This document shows positions 22,408 to 36,600 of a stretch of 64,000 bases of DNA, in pieces. Under the pieces are notes generated by a model that saw only the letters and a program-made list of their open reading frames with translations, was not told where the DNA came from and made no database searches. How positions within the stretch are numbered: position 1 is the first letter of the stretch; every line of letters begins with the position of its first letter. The position numbers were made by a program, and so were the translations under genes. The stretch is from Sphagnum magellanicum. Taxonomy: Eukaryota; Streptophyta; Sphagnopsida; Sphagnales; Sphagnaceae. The DNA lies in the NCBI GenBank assembly GCA_021904315.1, contig CM038910.1, forward strand, positions 19,034,001-19,098,000. Direction: 5' to 3'.

Positions 22408-25400
22408 CTAGGCCTTCCCATCATCCAGGTCCTCATCAACCCTGTGATCATTTACTTGAGACTCTACATCTGTAGGGTTCTCTGGGGTCAAAGTCATGGC
22501 AACCTCTGGATTAGCCTTGAAAGCCATCTTTGAATCTGCTTCTTCAAAATTACTAAATTCTTTACCACCTTCAGGCTCCACTTTATCATCAAAAACCTCT
22601 GCAGCATCCTCAAAATCATTGTCCCTATCAGATTTGCCCATTTCCTCCCATGCTTCCACTGCATCATCATCGACCTGCCTGTGAGGTTCATCTCTTTCTG
22701 TTACGCTCTCCATTATTTCATTTCTGTTGGCATCCCTCATCACATGTTCATGCATTCCACCATCAAAACTAATCTCTTTGAGTCCTGTTTGAGATCTGCT
22801 GTTTGATTTTTGATTATGAACTATATCTCCTGGCAATGAACTATCCCAAATGTCATCATCACCAAAGAAATCCTGTGAATCTCCAACATCAGGCTTCTGA
22901 CTTCCAGTTGCACTCTCAAAGGAATCCCACATGTCCTCATCTTCAGGCTGTGATGTCCCATATATTCTAGAGGCAGTTTCAGACACAGTAGGGTTAGAAA
23001 GAGTAGAGACTGTATGAGTATCATGGAAATGCTCATCTTTAGCATCCCACCTCTGTGAAGTCTCAGGCAGAGTGTCTGAGGAAATAGAGGAACCCTCATA
23101 TTCTTTAATAGTTTGTTGTGCTGGTGTGTTAATTGTGAGGGGGAGTTCAGACAGCACTCCTTTCTCCTCTTCTTCTACTTCAACAGGGTCTGTTGAAGCA
23201 GAAGTGGAGGGATTGAGAAAGTTTTCTTGAAACTCTACTGTTTCATCTTCCACAGCAGATTCTGGCTGTGCAAAAGAGCCAGGGGCATCATTTGCCTGGA
23301 AGTCATCCCACTCATCATCCTCATCCTCATCCTCAAAGTTGTGGGAGACCTGTGAAGGGAGAGAAGCTGATCTCATTGAGAAGTGAGCAGAAGTTGGAGG
23401 GGGAGGTAAGATGCCAGTAGGAGGAGGTGGTAGGACAAGGTTAGTAAAGGCTGGCTGGAGTACAGCTGGAGTTGGGAGGCCTGAGCTTGCACTGTCTTGC
23501 TGCAACATTGATGCTCGGATGATCCCCTGAAGCCCGTTAACCCCACTACCTTTAGTGAAAATCACTATTTTCAACCATGTGAACAACAGCAACAATGTGA
23601 CAGAATTTGCACTGGGGTCTTGCAAAAGGGGCCATCACACACATGCATGAGAGATGCAACTATTGACATGATTGTTGAATGGTGAAGGTAGCAAAGAGGG
23701 CAGACCTGGAGCTGCTGTCTGGACTCAGGAGGCAAGTCTAGGAGCACCTTGCGGAATTGAGCAGCTGAGGATGGTACCAATGCCAAGTGTGTCACCAGCT
23801 TCACTGCTGCATTCGCCATCGCTGCCACTGCCTGTGCAACCACCCAGACCCATGATGCATTACCATGCAGGAATTCAAGAGCTAGCACAATCCATATTAT
23901 AAGCAACTGAAGAATATCTACTTGCCAACAATGCAAAGAGTTCAGTCAGAATAAAATCCTTCAAAGATCACTACTACAACTGAGCTGCAGTGGCCATGTG
24001 AACACGTGGTGTTGAGTGTAAATACAAGAACGGTCCCTTTGGATCTCTCTATCTTCATTTTCTGTCCAAACTGGGGTCAACGCAATATACATGGAGGTTC
24101 ACCTGGTTATCTCGCACATTAACTGAAGCTGCAGCAATAATGACTGGAAGAAGCACATGCATAACATCCAGCTGTGCCTCTTCACCTTCCACCATGGAAT
24201 GCAGCAGCACCAACAGCTTTAATCCCTCTCCCACAGCTCCTGCTGATAGTGCCGTCATAGATGCCTGCATCCATTTTAGTCTTAGAATGCACAACACCAG
24301 GTTAACTCTGTAAGATCAACAATACATACTTGGTGGTTTACCTTCGTTGCATTGTAGACAATGGAAATGACATCAGTTGTCAGCCTGTGTAAAATGAAAA
24401 GGGCCCATGCATAGATTTCTCCCCGTGGTTGCTCTACCAATCCTGCTTGTGCAACAGTTCGCAACGTTTGTAAACCTGCCAATTGGACCTGAATCCACAG
24501 ACCAATCAACATATTGGATGCTTTCTAATTTCTTCCAACATCAAAGACATCAAAGCATTTACAAAAAAAGTCAAGTTTGAATGGTAAATGCAGGACTAGC
24601 CTTCCTTTCTACAATTTACTATGGTGCCCGAGAATCAAGAGACCCAATTTTCCAAGACCAGGAAGAACTTTGTGACAGGGCTTACAGCAGCATATCTGCT
24701 TGACAGGGAAGAGTGTAGACAAGCAATACAACGTGCTTGCATTGCTTGTTTAGGGCTCAGTGTCTCCTGTACAGATCTAGCCATTGCCACCATGACTCCT
24801 AGAAGCAGAGTGAGGTGCTGTGTATGCCCATTGTCCTCACTCTCACTGGCCTCTGACAAGTAGCCCTCAACAAGCTGTGCTAATGTCTCGACTGCAGATG
24901 CCAGCAAAGAAGCTCGCTTGTCCAGACCAAACTCAATACTGGAGCTTGTACCTGTGTTTTGCACAGCACTTTGTTATGTTGAGGAAAGGGTAATCAGACA
25001 AACAACTCATTTCCACAATAACCTTAAGCCCGACTTGGGAAGAGATAAAACAATGAACCATCTCATGGAGGTAGAGGTACTGCAAGACAACATCTTCTGA
25101 CAATAATAGACACAGAAAAACTTCACTACAATGAGCACCCTCTGCACTGTATGGGAATGCATTGATTGCATAGAAAGTGCTCTCAAGTACCATCAGATTT
25201 TGCAGTTGTGAGACAAACTGCAGTGATGAAGTCTACAGCAGCAGAGCCAGCATTTCCTTTAGCTGGAGCACCACTCAGAACTTTGAACCCCGCAGCAAGA
25301 AGTTGGGGAATCAACAGAGATTGACACTGCACCATGCATCACATTCACTATTGTTACAATCTGTATTCTTGAAATACTTTTTTTTATGGTGTTAGCTTGA

Positions 25401-27632
25401 GTGCTGATTGATCTCTTTAAAAAACCCCAAACCCAACTTTAGTTGCAAGTTGCACAAATTAAATCATCAGTGACAGAAAATATGAGAATCAGGCTACTGA
25501 AAACTACCTCATCATTCAAATGGTCTACAAGAGTTCCCATAGCTCGAAGGGCACAGCAAACCACACCATCTACTTCAGAGCTCCAAGGATCATCTAAGGC
25601 ACTGTTCCATCATAAAAGTCCAGCATGTAAAAGGTGGATGATATCGCTGTTGCAACAAAGAAAGCAGCATATTCATGAAGCTTCAACAGAAAAAAGATAT
25701 CATGGTAAGTATTGGGTAATTCTCAATCCTTACAGTTTTAAGACAAACTGAGATTGAGATGACCTCATACTATGATCATAGAGATTTTGGAAACATATCA
25801 CCAAACAAGAAAGAAAGAGAGAAAACAAAAAGAGACCCAAACCTTGAAAATGGAGAAAGGACCAAAGGATCAATGGGAAAAGGAAAGAAGAAGAATCAAG
25901 CTTGGCAATTATTCAAGAGGTTAGTTGAGTATTGTACTGCACCTTCTTCTGAATAGAGATGACTCCCAGTAATAACCATTATTTTTTTGCAATACAGAGC
26001 TCTACAAAGCAAGCTCATCTCATTGCAAACTTTGTGTTTGTTTTCTTTTAGCAGTGGTCATTCCATGGAGGAAAGAGGTAGCCACATAATGTTGTGAGAA
26101 AGACAGCTAATCAAATTCATTAAGAATGTTGTTCAGAGTGTACCCCTCTTGAAGCCGATGCATGGAACCAAAGCATAGCTCCACAAGTTTGAGCACCAGA
26201 CTCATTTCCTCCAAGTAAACCTCTGTGCAGCAATTGATGATCTGTCATAGAATATGCAAGGTGAATTGTGTGGTCTCACCAACTCAGGAGGACCCAAAAC
26301 ATCCAATCCAAATGCAACCATTGGTAACATGGTAAACTTCAGTGACTAAAGACCCAGGAAACAATGTTACCTGGTCAACTATGTGCACAATAGCAGCTGG
26401 TGCCCAATAGTATCTCTTGAAGCTGGGGTCTAATAGAACCTGCACAATCCCATTGAAGGTATAACATCAATTCAACTGTGCTTCTCCAACTAACTTTCCA
26501 AAAAGCATACATCCTGCAACAGTAAATTCATTTCCCATATTCCTCTTGCAATTAGGCTAAAGTATAGGCCAGTTAAGCCTAGACTTTAATGTGACCGGCA
26601 CTATAACTGATCCACCAACTTAACACTTGGGCTGCATAGTAGATCCTCAGCTCAGACAAATCTTACCTGTAACAGTTCTTCACAGAGATCCCTTGAGAGC
26701 ATGTCAGAACTGTAAAACCCTTTTGCACACAGACATCGAAGTGCATTGAGAGCAACAAGCTGAAGATTTGAGGTTGGATCACCAATGAGGAGTTGTCCAT
26801 TAGAGGAGGGAAAACTAGTGCTAGAACGCTTCAAAACTGCACCCTGATTTTCAGTATCCATCAATATCAGCATTGCAAGTGCCCAAAGTTGCTTGTACTC
26901 AGATGCATTGATTACAAAGTGTCTGCCTGTGCCAGTATTGCCATTTGCCTTCACTTTAGAATCTTCAGATACTTCAGGAACAGCATCCACAGTTACTGCT
27001 TCCAGAACCACTGGCCATGCTTCTGTCAAAAGGGGCAGCACTAGTGTTGCAATTGCTGCTAGCTGGACACCATCCAGAAAAGGCTCATATCGAGGCTGCA
27101 CATCATAAGCAAATTTGTCATGAAACCTACATATAGCTGAATACACTTTGGAAACAGTGCATCAAAAACTCATAAGACTTGCACCTGCATCTTGGTCGCC
27201 CATTGAGTGCAGATTGCGGTGTAATCCTTGAGTAAGCCAACCCAGCAGCCAGCAAGAAAGCTAGAGTAGGGAAGCAGGAGAGGAAGTAGAACCAAGCCAT
27301 CTGGAGCATGCGAAGAACCTTCTTTTGAGCATGCAAAGGCATAGGTCTTGACAGCTGCATGAGCTCCTAAGAGACTGACTTGCACCTGGCAACATCCAAC
27401 TTATTCATCTGATTAGATTGTGAACTCAAATTATTTAATGTAAAAGGCAGTTCATCCTTTTGCATGATTCGCAAATTGATGGAAACATCATCACAGAGCT
27501 CACCTTACAGCTAACCCACTCTGCATATGAAGGTATACGAAGATCCTCCCATTTAAGAAGAGGCCGGGAAATGAGAGCAAAGATGCGCTGTAGTACTTCA
27601 TGGTCTCCACCAGCAACCCCACTAGTCACAAT
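22408..27632 (-). CDS. SWEETIE: SWEETIE-like gene, exons 37-48 (residues 1323-2313)
   Basis: Exon coordinates in transcription order: 27632-27504, 27385-27185, 27095-26667, 26439-26371, 26241-26144, 25601-25508, 25326-25191, 24951-24686, 24488-24342, 24264-24103, 23831-23706, 23526-22408. Features are the RIFALISRPL and PSYAEWVSCK solenoid segment, the 143-residue exon 39 (YEPFLDGVQLAAIATLVLP), HLALVPSSAAQFRKVLLDLP, then the 372-residue last exon. That exon runs from a solenoid end (GIIRASML) through Pro-rich LVLPPPPTGILPPPPT into an acidic tail with EWDDFQ, MWDSFES and DDIWDSS. The stop codon is at 22408-22410. Confidence 0.9.
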
Positions 27633-30600
27633 CTGTCACAATGCAATCCTGAAGAACATCAAACAAAACTATATACTCTTCAAATCTGTTCCAAGCAGGT
27701 AATAAACAGCTGTGATAGGGTCTTTGATTGGTCAATGGCAGGTGCAAGAGACTAAGAGCACAATAACAGAGGTGGACAAGGAACAACCCAGAACAAAAAA
27801 TCTCAATCTACCTAACTGAGGAAATCTTGAATGTGGTGGACAAACTATGTGTCTCTTGAACATAACCAACAACACCTGGAAATAATGATGACAGAAACTT
27901 AGCTGTAACTCAGCTTGAACTTACCCTGGCTGCAAGCCGTGATCCTGCTGCCATAAGGAGAGGACCTGCAGATGGCTCCAGTGCTGTCCGAACAGCTGAC
28001 ACTAGCTGTGCCTGGAACAAAATCCCACAAAAATTTCAGTATATGACAGTCACCCTTATGGAGCCTGAAATTTCTTGAGCTACTGAACCCCTCAAAATTA
28101 AGTTCAAATCTTTTCATAAAGTCAAGCCTCCAACAAGCCTTTGGCAGTTCCAAATAGAGTTGCCTGGATAAGTTAGGAATCCCATTTAACCTGGTATTGT
28201 TCAAGCAGAAGGTGACCTTCAAATTCAGGGTCCTCAGTTTTTCCAAACTGAAATCCAAGTCATCACATGTCAACACATATTGAGACCACACCCAAAACCC
28301 GATACCCCGATTATATTTTCCAGATTCAAAATACAGATGCCAAGATCAGATCCATGATATGTTGTACTATCTTCACCAATAGAAGGCAAGACCTTCAGGA
28401 AAATACTGTGAACTGTAGTAGATGAGCTACTCAGAAAGCAAAAATTTATTGCTGCAGATATTTTTACATGGCCAACACAGAAGAGCTCCACCATAAAAGC
28501 CCCAAAGAACGCATATAGATATCCTCTCTAACTTCATCTTACAAGATTCACTGATGTTGATGCGGATGTTAACTAATAAAAGAATCATAAATGTGGAGAT
28601 TTCATGAGATTACTGAGGCCTGGGATGGCTGTGCATCCTATTGGACTTGGGCAATTGATGAGATTAACAAGCTTCAAGTTCATGTTCAGTTACAAACCCA
28701 CTTCTAATGTTCAAGAAATGTTTTGTGGTACTTCACAAATGAAAACAGTCATCTACATTGCATGATGTGCAGACAATCATTAGACTGAGGTGGCCCCTTG
28801 CAGTCAAATTTAGCCCTCTAGGCAAACTTCATATTAAGGGGCTTCATTTTCACATTGCAGACCCAATTCTCTGCTTCTGGTTCATTTTCAACAGCCCACT
28901 CCACTCAGAGATTTCCACATTTAAGCATAGGATTCATTCATGCATTCATTCTCCACCCTGCAAAGGCTTTCAGAACAATCACCAAAATCATCAGGATTTA
29001 CCTTATCAAGAATGACATCCAAAAGCTCCACTCCCTTAGGCCTCACACTTTCAAGAATTCCAGTGGCCACCTGCAAATTGCAATGACCAGTGTTACAGAG
29101 TTATTCAGAGGCCAAAATGATTGAAAATGCCCAATGAAATACTTAGCAAATAGTAACATATACGCAACTGATACAACACACAATAGCATTATAAAGGGTA
29201 AGAATCCACATCAAAAGGCTTTTTTGACAATTTGTAAAGTAGTATTGAAGGTGACATGTACCAAGACAAAAAATGCAACACACATTGATGAACATTAAAC
29301 ATGGATGTCACATAGCAATGTTACAGGAGAAGGTTTCAAAAAGTGTTGGTAGGTATCAACATAGGCAATGTTACAGGAGAAGGTTTCAAACAGTGTTGGG
29401 AGGTATCAACTTTTCCAAAATTCACCAATATCCAATACACTATCAACAATAATTTTCCAGAGCCCTCAGGCATTCAGATTTTTCTGTACTTGATGGTCAA
29501 GACTTTATGAACCCTGGGCAAATTCTGATACCTGTCCAAAACTGGTAATTTTTCATAGGTGAGCAAACCAAGGAAATGATCTTCTAAAACATGGCTCTAT
29601 ATTTGCTGGTAGGGCATCCAACATGGTCAATTATCTGACATGCAGCTGAAAGAGGCACTCAATGAAGAAGCAACAAAACAGAACTTTAGACAAGACGTCA
29701 GAAAAAAGATCTCAAAACAACAAAGACAGTCCAAATTTAAGCCAGCACTAACTTTTACCTGATAAGCAAGAGCAACAAGCTCTCCAAGATGCAGTACTAG
29801 CCAGTCACCACTCTTTTGTTCTTTAGCCCTCATGAAATCAAAATGTGTAGGCTCTGTGCCCACAGCTATTGGTAGACGGCTTAAGCATCTGCAACCAAAG
29901 AACAAATGAAAACATGTGATGCAAGAAAAGCATCTGACCTATATAACTGTGGTTAAGGCATATATGACCAATGACAAAGAGCCACACATTTGGAAACTTC
30001 AGATTATGTGTTTCACTGTTGACTTAACAGTTCATGGAGAAGCAACAAACAGTCAACAACAAATGCACTAGTCACGAAGCAAACATGCAATGTTGAAGAT
30101 TGACAAATCCAGCTAAATGAGCTGCAGAAGTAAATGGCAATATTGAATGGCATACTCAGCAGCAAAAAGGCGAGTTTTATAGCGGGGCATGTGGTTGTCC
30201 TTTCCCTTGCTTTCAGATTTTCCAGAAGGAGGTCCCATGCCACTGCTTACAATCATGCCTTCAATGTCTTCACCCTTGGCAACTTCATCTTGATGTCCCA
30301 ATTCTTCATGGCTACCAGAGGCCATATCACCCCCTTGATAACCAGCTCCTGCAGTTTTTGTTGATGAAGTTGCCAAAACCTACAACCCACTCACATGCTC
30401 AGTTATGTTCCACCAAAGAAAGAAAGAAATTACCACCCTGTGCTGACCCTGCTTGCCTAAAGAAACCTGTCATTATGTCTTCTGACAATGTTAGAACCAA
30501 ACTTAGAAAATTTGAGCAAGTAAAGCTGTTTTTTGAGACTGCTATCTGGATAGGGGCCAGTTTCACTGTCATTCCATAGCTAAGTGGCAGTTCCTTTAGG

Positions 30601-33600
30601 AAATGAAAACCAGAACCAAATATACCATGAACCCAACCCAGTGGTTCAACTACAGTTGTAAGCAACTAATGAGTCCACCAATATGTATACAAACAACAGT
30701 CATCAGAATCCATCAGTCAAGCAGTCAGATTCTCTGGAACCAGAAATGTTTTTTACATAACTAAGGTTGATCATTCTTCACAACTGCTGCAATATCCTAC
30801 CACCATGAAACAAAGAAAAACGGGTGTTTGAACATTGCACATGCTTGCAGTCCCCCTTCAGACAGAGGCTTCTAAGGAATTTCATCAGAGAGTACCAAAA
30901 ATTGTGGGGAAAAAAATCTCACCACATTACGGCATAAGTGGAGCCAACGTGAGGGGAAGGAAGGACAAGCTGCCTCCAGTAGTCGCTCAAGTGTCTGGCG
31001 TACACTCTTTACGATCCTGGTATTGACCATGCAACAAAATAGAAGTGGTACACTACTTCAAAGATGTAACTGCCATGCAGTCTGTGAACAGTCAAGGATG
31101 AGGCTAAGAGATTCTCAAGGCACTCATCAAATGACTATTAGTGTACTTCACAGCCCAGAGAGTCAACTTACAAAAACAATTAGGCCAAAAACAACTACAA
31201 AACTCCTTGGCATGAAAGTACTCCAAACTGGGACTACCTAAAGTGCAAGGCTAATCCCAGAGAAGCATAAAGGGTGAGGAGTGTGGCAGACCACCTCTCA
31301 TCTGTCTCATTGTCAAGCATTGCAAACAGGTCTTCCTCTATTTGTTCAACAACAAGGGAAACCTGCACATAGAGACATGGATGTAACCCCCCAGATCATG
31401 AAAGTCAAGAGTTACAAAGCAAGATTTCCTCCTCCATTGGATCTTCATCATAGTTTTCACTGGCATGGTGTACAACAGGACACTGCATTCCACTGGCTAT
31501 CTTTCAAGCATGAATCAGAAAGCATTGGAGAGACTTAGCATCTCAACATACTGGATCTCGTTCTGAAAGATGGCGAAGTGTTGCAACTGCTGCTTGCCGA
31601 AGAGTAGGCTGTATCCACAATAACCAAAGGGTGGTAGTAAGGTGCATGCAATTTCCTAAATTACTAGCCAAAAATGACCGAACAACTTTTCCAGATCCTG
31701 ATCAGTAGGATGCCCATACAATAGACAAATGATTAACTTCAAAGAACATGGCTATAGAACCAATGAACACAGTTAGTGAACTGATGGCTCTGGCACAGAG
31801 AAACCCAAAAGGACTAGAATGCTGGCCTATGCACTGATCCTGGTTTTGATATTCACCTTAACTACAGATGGATACAACACCACTTCAGCATAAGACAACT
31901 GTATACCTGGTTAACTTCTTGGATCTGGACAACTGATACAAGTCAAAACATTCAAATTGTGGAGGCACCATGTACATGCCATGTATGAGAACAACTACAC
32001 TTTCAAGATTTGTTTAATTGTGGACTTGGTTTTAAAAGGCCTAGCTTCATCAATATTTGCTTATATTTTACAGATTCATATGTTATTACCTAGCAACAGG
32101 ATAAATAATTACTTTTGGTACCAATCCTAGAGGTCTTACTTGTAAAGATACATCTTTCCACTTTAAGAACCAAACCCAATAAAAAGCAAGGAGAGCCTGG
32201 GCTGACCTACATGTCAAAGGACAAGACATTCAACATTAACTTCCCTGGTTCATTGCCTCTTAATGCTGCCAAACAAATCTACTCCCAAACCACCTATCAT
32301 GAAGACACATGATTGTGCAATAGTGCATCCAATGGTCAATGGGAAATAGTAATTTCTATGAAATATAATTCAAAGACCTCATAAACCAAGAAAGCAACAT
32401 ACTGATACCGACTTGCAAATCAGGAGAATCACCAGAGGCACTTAGCTTGTATATGTTAAATCTGATGAATCTAGACCACACCCAAGTCCCATGACAGTGA
32501 AAGCACTTCTCAACACTGTGAAAAGGTTGGGCTGTAAAGGAAGGTCATGTCATTAGAAACCAAAAACCTGTCTCGAGGAAAGTGAAGGTCGAAGTGTCTG
32601 CACATGCAAATGAACAGACACAGCCTGTGGAGCAAATAGTGCCAGTTGCTGAGTGAACATTACACACCTGATACATTGACAAGATCACACATGAGAAATT
32701 CAGGACAACACAGCCAATCCACAACTGACACAGGCTTGTCATCCTCCCAAATGCTTCCAGTCAAATGAAATTTGCACAAAAGTCTAAAGTTCTCAAGTTT
32801 GAAAGCAAGAAGACTATCTGTGACAACATTCACAAACTTTACAGGAACTTACTCCAGGAGGGTTGCTGGCTCCTCTCCAGTGCTTATCTCTGAGACAACA
32901 GTCTGCAATGAGACAATAGACTGTGATGAGACACACTTCAAATGATTGAATGTACCAAAACTGGAGTTCTGCTGACAGGAATTTGTGCACAGCCTCCAAA
33001 CCCATATAACAGTGCTCTCAAACATGAGCACTAAACCCTAAATCCTAAACCTGATGCAAACATAGCTGAATTAAATCTGCATTTCTGTTAGGCAAAATGA
33101 TGTCAAATCACTACCTTGCATCGAGAAAATAATGAAGATCCGGGTGAGAGCTCTGGCCCAAGTACTGCCACAATCGCATTGACTAGACGACCAGTAATTT
33201 GTCCCAACTCTGGTGATGCATGGTCATCTGAGAGAAGTAGATCCATAACAAGAGACAGGGTTGCCTGACCACCAACCACACATATCAGGACCAAAACAAC
33301 CTTTCCCTCCTGGACTTAACCATCAAGAGTCTACACTAGTACCTTTATGCTCCAGACTCCTCTGAAAAAAGATTCTCAACCCCACAGGTCTTATGGGTTT
33401 CCAGCAAACATAAGACTGCATTCATTCTTCTACTACTTCTGATCTACACTGAGTATCATAGCTCTATATATTTTCCCAGTTATGTAACCCAATCCAAAAA
33501 TTGACCACCACTGTTAAAACATGGTCATTTACCATATTCTGCAACAAAGAACCAGAAACTTTTAAGTAATATAGATGCACACCCCAGAGAAGTGTCAAGC

Positions 33601-36600
33601 ACCCCACCTGTACATAGGGAACATAAGACAGACCAGCAGCTTCAGCAGTAAGCCACAAGCCATGAAGCACCCAAATATGACGCAAATCTGTTGGGTCTCT
33701 TGCTAGCCCACACATAGCTTGCACTGTAGATGGTACCAGTGTTGAAAGTGCCATCCCTCCCACACTGTGCACTCAAGCCACACAATCCACTTCAGGATAA
33801 GTTGACCAGACAGAGCAAGAGTGTGCTCTTAATTGGAGCATCATCACCTAGTTGGTCAGCTGTGTTCAGAACAGATAACACAGAACTGTGCTGCAACAGA
33901 AAAGTTTCAACGTCTCTGCAATTTGTAACCACAGTTCCTTTCTTGCTGCTTTGTTTTGGAAAGATCATCAAGGCATGCAAGTCAGCACAGAATAGCAATT
34001 AATATCAAATTTAATGTTCCTCTAGTAATTTCTTATCTTCACAATGAAATATCCTGACAAACAGAGCAGGTCAGCACCAGTCAGTCTCTTAAGAAACAAA
34101 TTCATTAAACAAGGTCCATGGCCCTTAAAATCACCCCCAGAACCACTGCCCCCAAGATGGAAATCCTGCTAAAGGTTTTTGGAAGTGATTCCAGGCCAAA
34201 ATAATCACCCATAAAAATAGAAATGGCTGATTATATGAATTGACAATTCACTCCTTCAATCCTCAATTGGCCAATTTCCAAATAAAAGAAAATAAATCAA
34301 AGGATCTGCCATATTTAACATACAGGCGGGTCCCCCACAAAACATGCCTCTTCCATGGGGTCATAAAGGTGCAAGTGTTTTGAGACCATCCCTTACCCTC
34401 CCTGGGAATATGCTAAGGTGGCCTTGAATTTGGAGGGTGGGGTGATTTAGATCCCAAGAAACCTAGCTTTTACCTCCTTGACACTCTGTGCAAGTATCAA
34501 AAAGCATAGCTGTTACCTGCGATGAATGCATCCAAGGGCAAGTGCTAGAGAACCCTTATGCACAGCATTCTGTGCAGTAACTGCATTGGCTATGAGAGAG
34601 CGTGCCTGCAACAACAGCAGATTACTTGCTCACATTCAGAAAGAATGATAAGAAGAAGCTTCCTTATCCCAATTAACAGAATATACAGATATTCACCTCC
34701 TGAACTACATGGCCGCTTAATGAAGTCATCTCCAAGTTTAATGACAGACATATACCCACACCAATCTCTACAATTTAAGGAAGTACAAGTATCATCATTA
34801 ATGATGGACTAAAAAACTCAGAGAACCAAATAACAGGCTAACTAAGAGTCCCTGAGGTACACTGTCTTCTGAAGGTGCACTGAAAGTTTGAGATCAAGAT
34901 AAGCGGTCTCCAAATAAGCAGTAAGACACCCCCAAATTATTTCAAAGAGTACACAAGATTTCTGGTATACAGAAAGATCAAATTGCAATTACACTTCTCT
35001 GATTACACAAGGGAAATCCTACCCACATTTGACCAAAAGGTAGAAAGCTAACATACCAAGCGGGCAGCATAAACATCACCCCCCACCCGTGCAAGGACTC
35101 CTAAACCTTCTGCTGCAGCACGTAGCTCTGCTGATGAAGTTCCTTCTTCAGCCAAAATACCCTGCCAAAAAGCACATCCGTACATGTATATTCAACTATT
35201 GGTAAAAGGCTGTAAACAGACTAACAAGTCAGCATGTTCAACAACAAATTTTGTGGAATATTTGTCACAACCACACAGAGAGGGAAAGAAGAGCAATAAC
35301 CAACATCCAGTTTGAAAATGGGAAAGCTAACAGACAACAGAGTCCACAAGCAGGACCAGATTTAAATACCAAAAGGATCTCTCTCAACTGCTTCAGTGCC
35401 TCAACTTCAGTTCCTTGAGAGTGCATACCAACTGATGCCTGCATATGTGTGGGAGGGTTGATGAAACAGCCATCAGCAAAATTATATTAGGTTTTGGTTT
35501 CTTGCAATTGCTCAGAAGGATTCTGTAAGAAGAATTAATAATTATTAGGAAGGGTTTTAACTGCTCTTGCCTTCTAACATCCTGTATACTGTAGGCCAGA
35601 ATTTCTTTTGAATCATCCCCACTAGCAATTCATACCTTAAGGCCCCCAAGCAGGGCGACGCACACATTGGACATAAATGCAGTTCGCCAAACTTGTTTTC
35701 TTCCACTAATTTTGTTTGCCATGAGCTCAAGCAGCTGCAGCTTGTTTCTTTCAGACTGCCAAAGAAATTCCCAACTCTAAGGAGAATGGAAGCAAGGGGC
35801 AACCAAGTCATAGTGACAATACAAAGTGAGGACATGAATCAACGGCAAATTGGTCAAAATAAAGTAGCACAGTCCAGAACATTTGTCAATAGCACTAGAG
35901 TTCTTACCTGGGTAGCAAAAATGTTCCCAAAGCAGAGAAGCATATCATCAACAAGCACTGTTGCCAGAGAAAGAGGCTGCCACCCAACCCCAACCAAATT
36001 CACACCACTTTCTAGGAGTTGATCCTTCAGTTGTCTGGTGTATTGTCTGGTGAAGGGGAATACTATGTTACACAGCAAATTTGACAACTTCATTCCTGGA
36101 TGTGCATCAAGAAGGCCCCCATAAAGTTTATATGAGCAATGAAAACCACTTATTGCAAAAATCAGTCTGAGGAACATTCCCCCATTCAGGATTCATTTAG
36201 ATACTACTGCAAGGGTAACACTTACTTGAGAAAAAGCAGGCACTTCATAATCCCAAACACATAGCAAGAGCCCATCTGCACCTCCCTCAAATGCTCGCAA
36301 CTCATCCTCAAAATTGTCTCTGAAGAAAAGGGCAAAAACTTGAGTTCTTGCCAAATCAACAATGAAGCAAACCTCTCTGTGGACTCATTTCGCTGTTGAG
36401 CAGGCAGCTATCAGCATTACTATAACAAGAATGTGACAGGATAAACAGCATCATCAGAACAAGTACTACCTTCCTGGAACCCAGGGTCCAAGGGATGCAT
36501 CCCTGTGATCTAGAAGCTCTCTCAGACAGGAGCTAGCAACATACTTTTCAGGTTCCCTACAGTTGACATCAAACAGAAAGTAAGTATGTACCACATCTGA

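Noticed and set aside
22494..23099. Extra frames overlapping the last SWEETIE exon
   Set aside because: They are shadows of the acidic tail in other frames.
36040..36177. Upstream acceptors extending SWEETIE exon 20 (QYTRQLKDQLLESG...)
   Set aside because: They do not keep the phase of exon 19, while the acceptor at 35977 does and gives the family-expected length.
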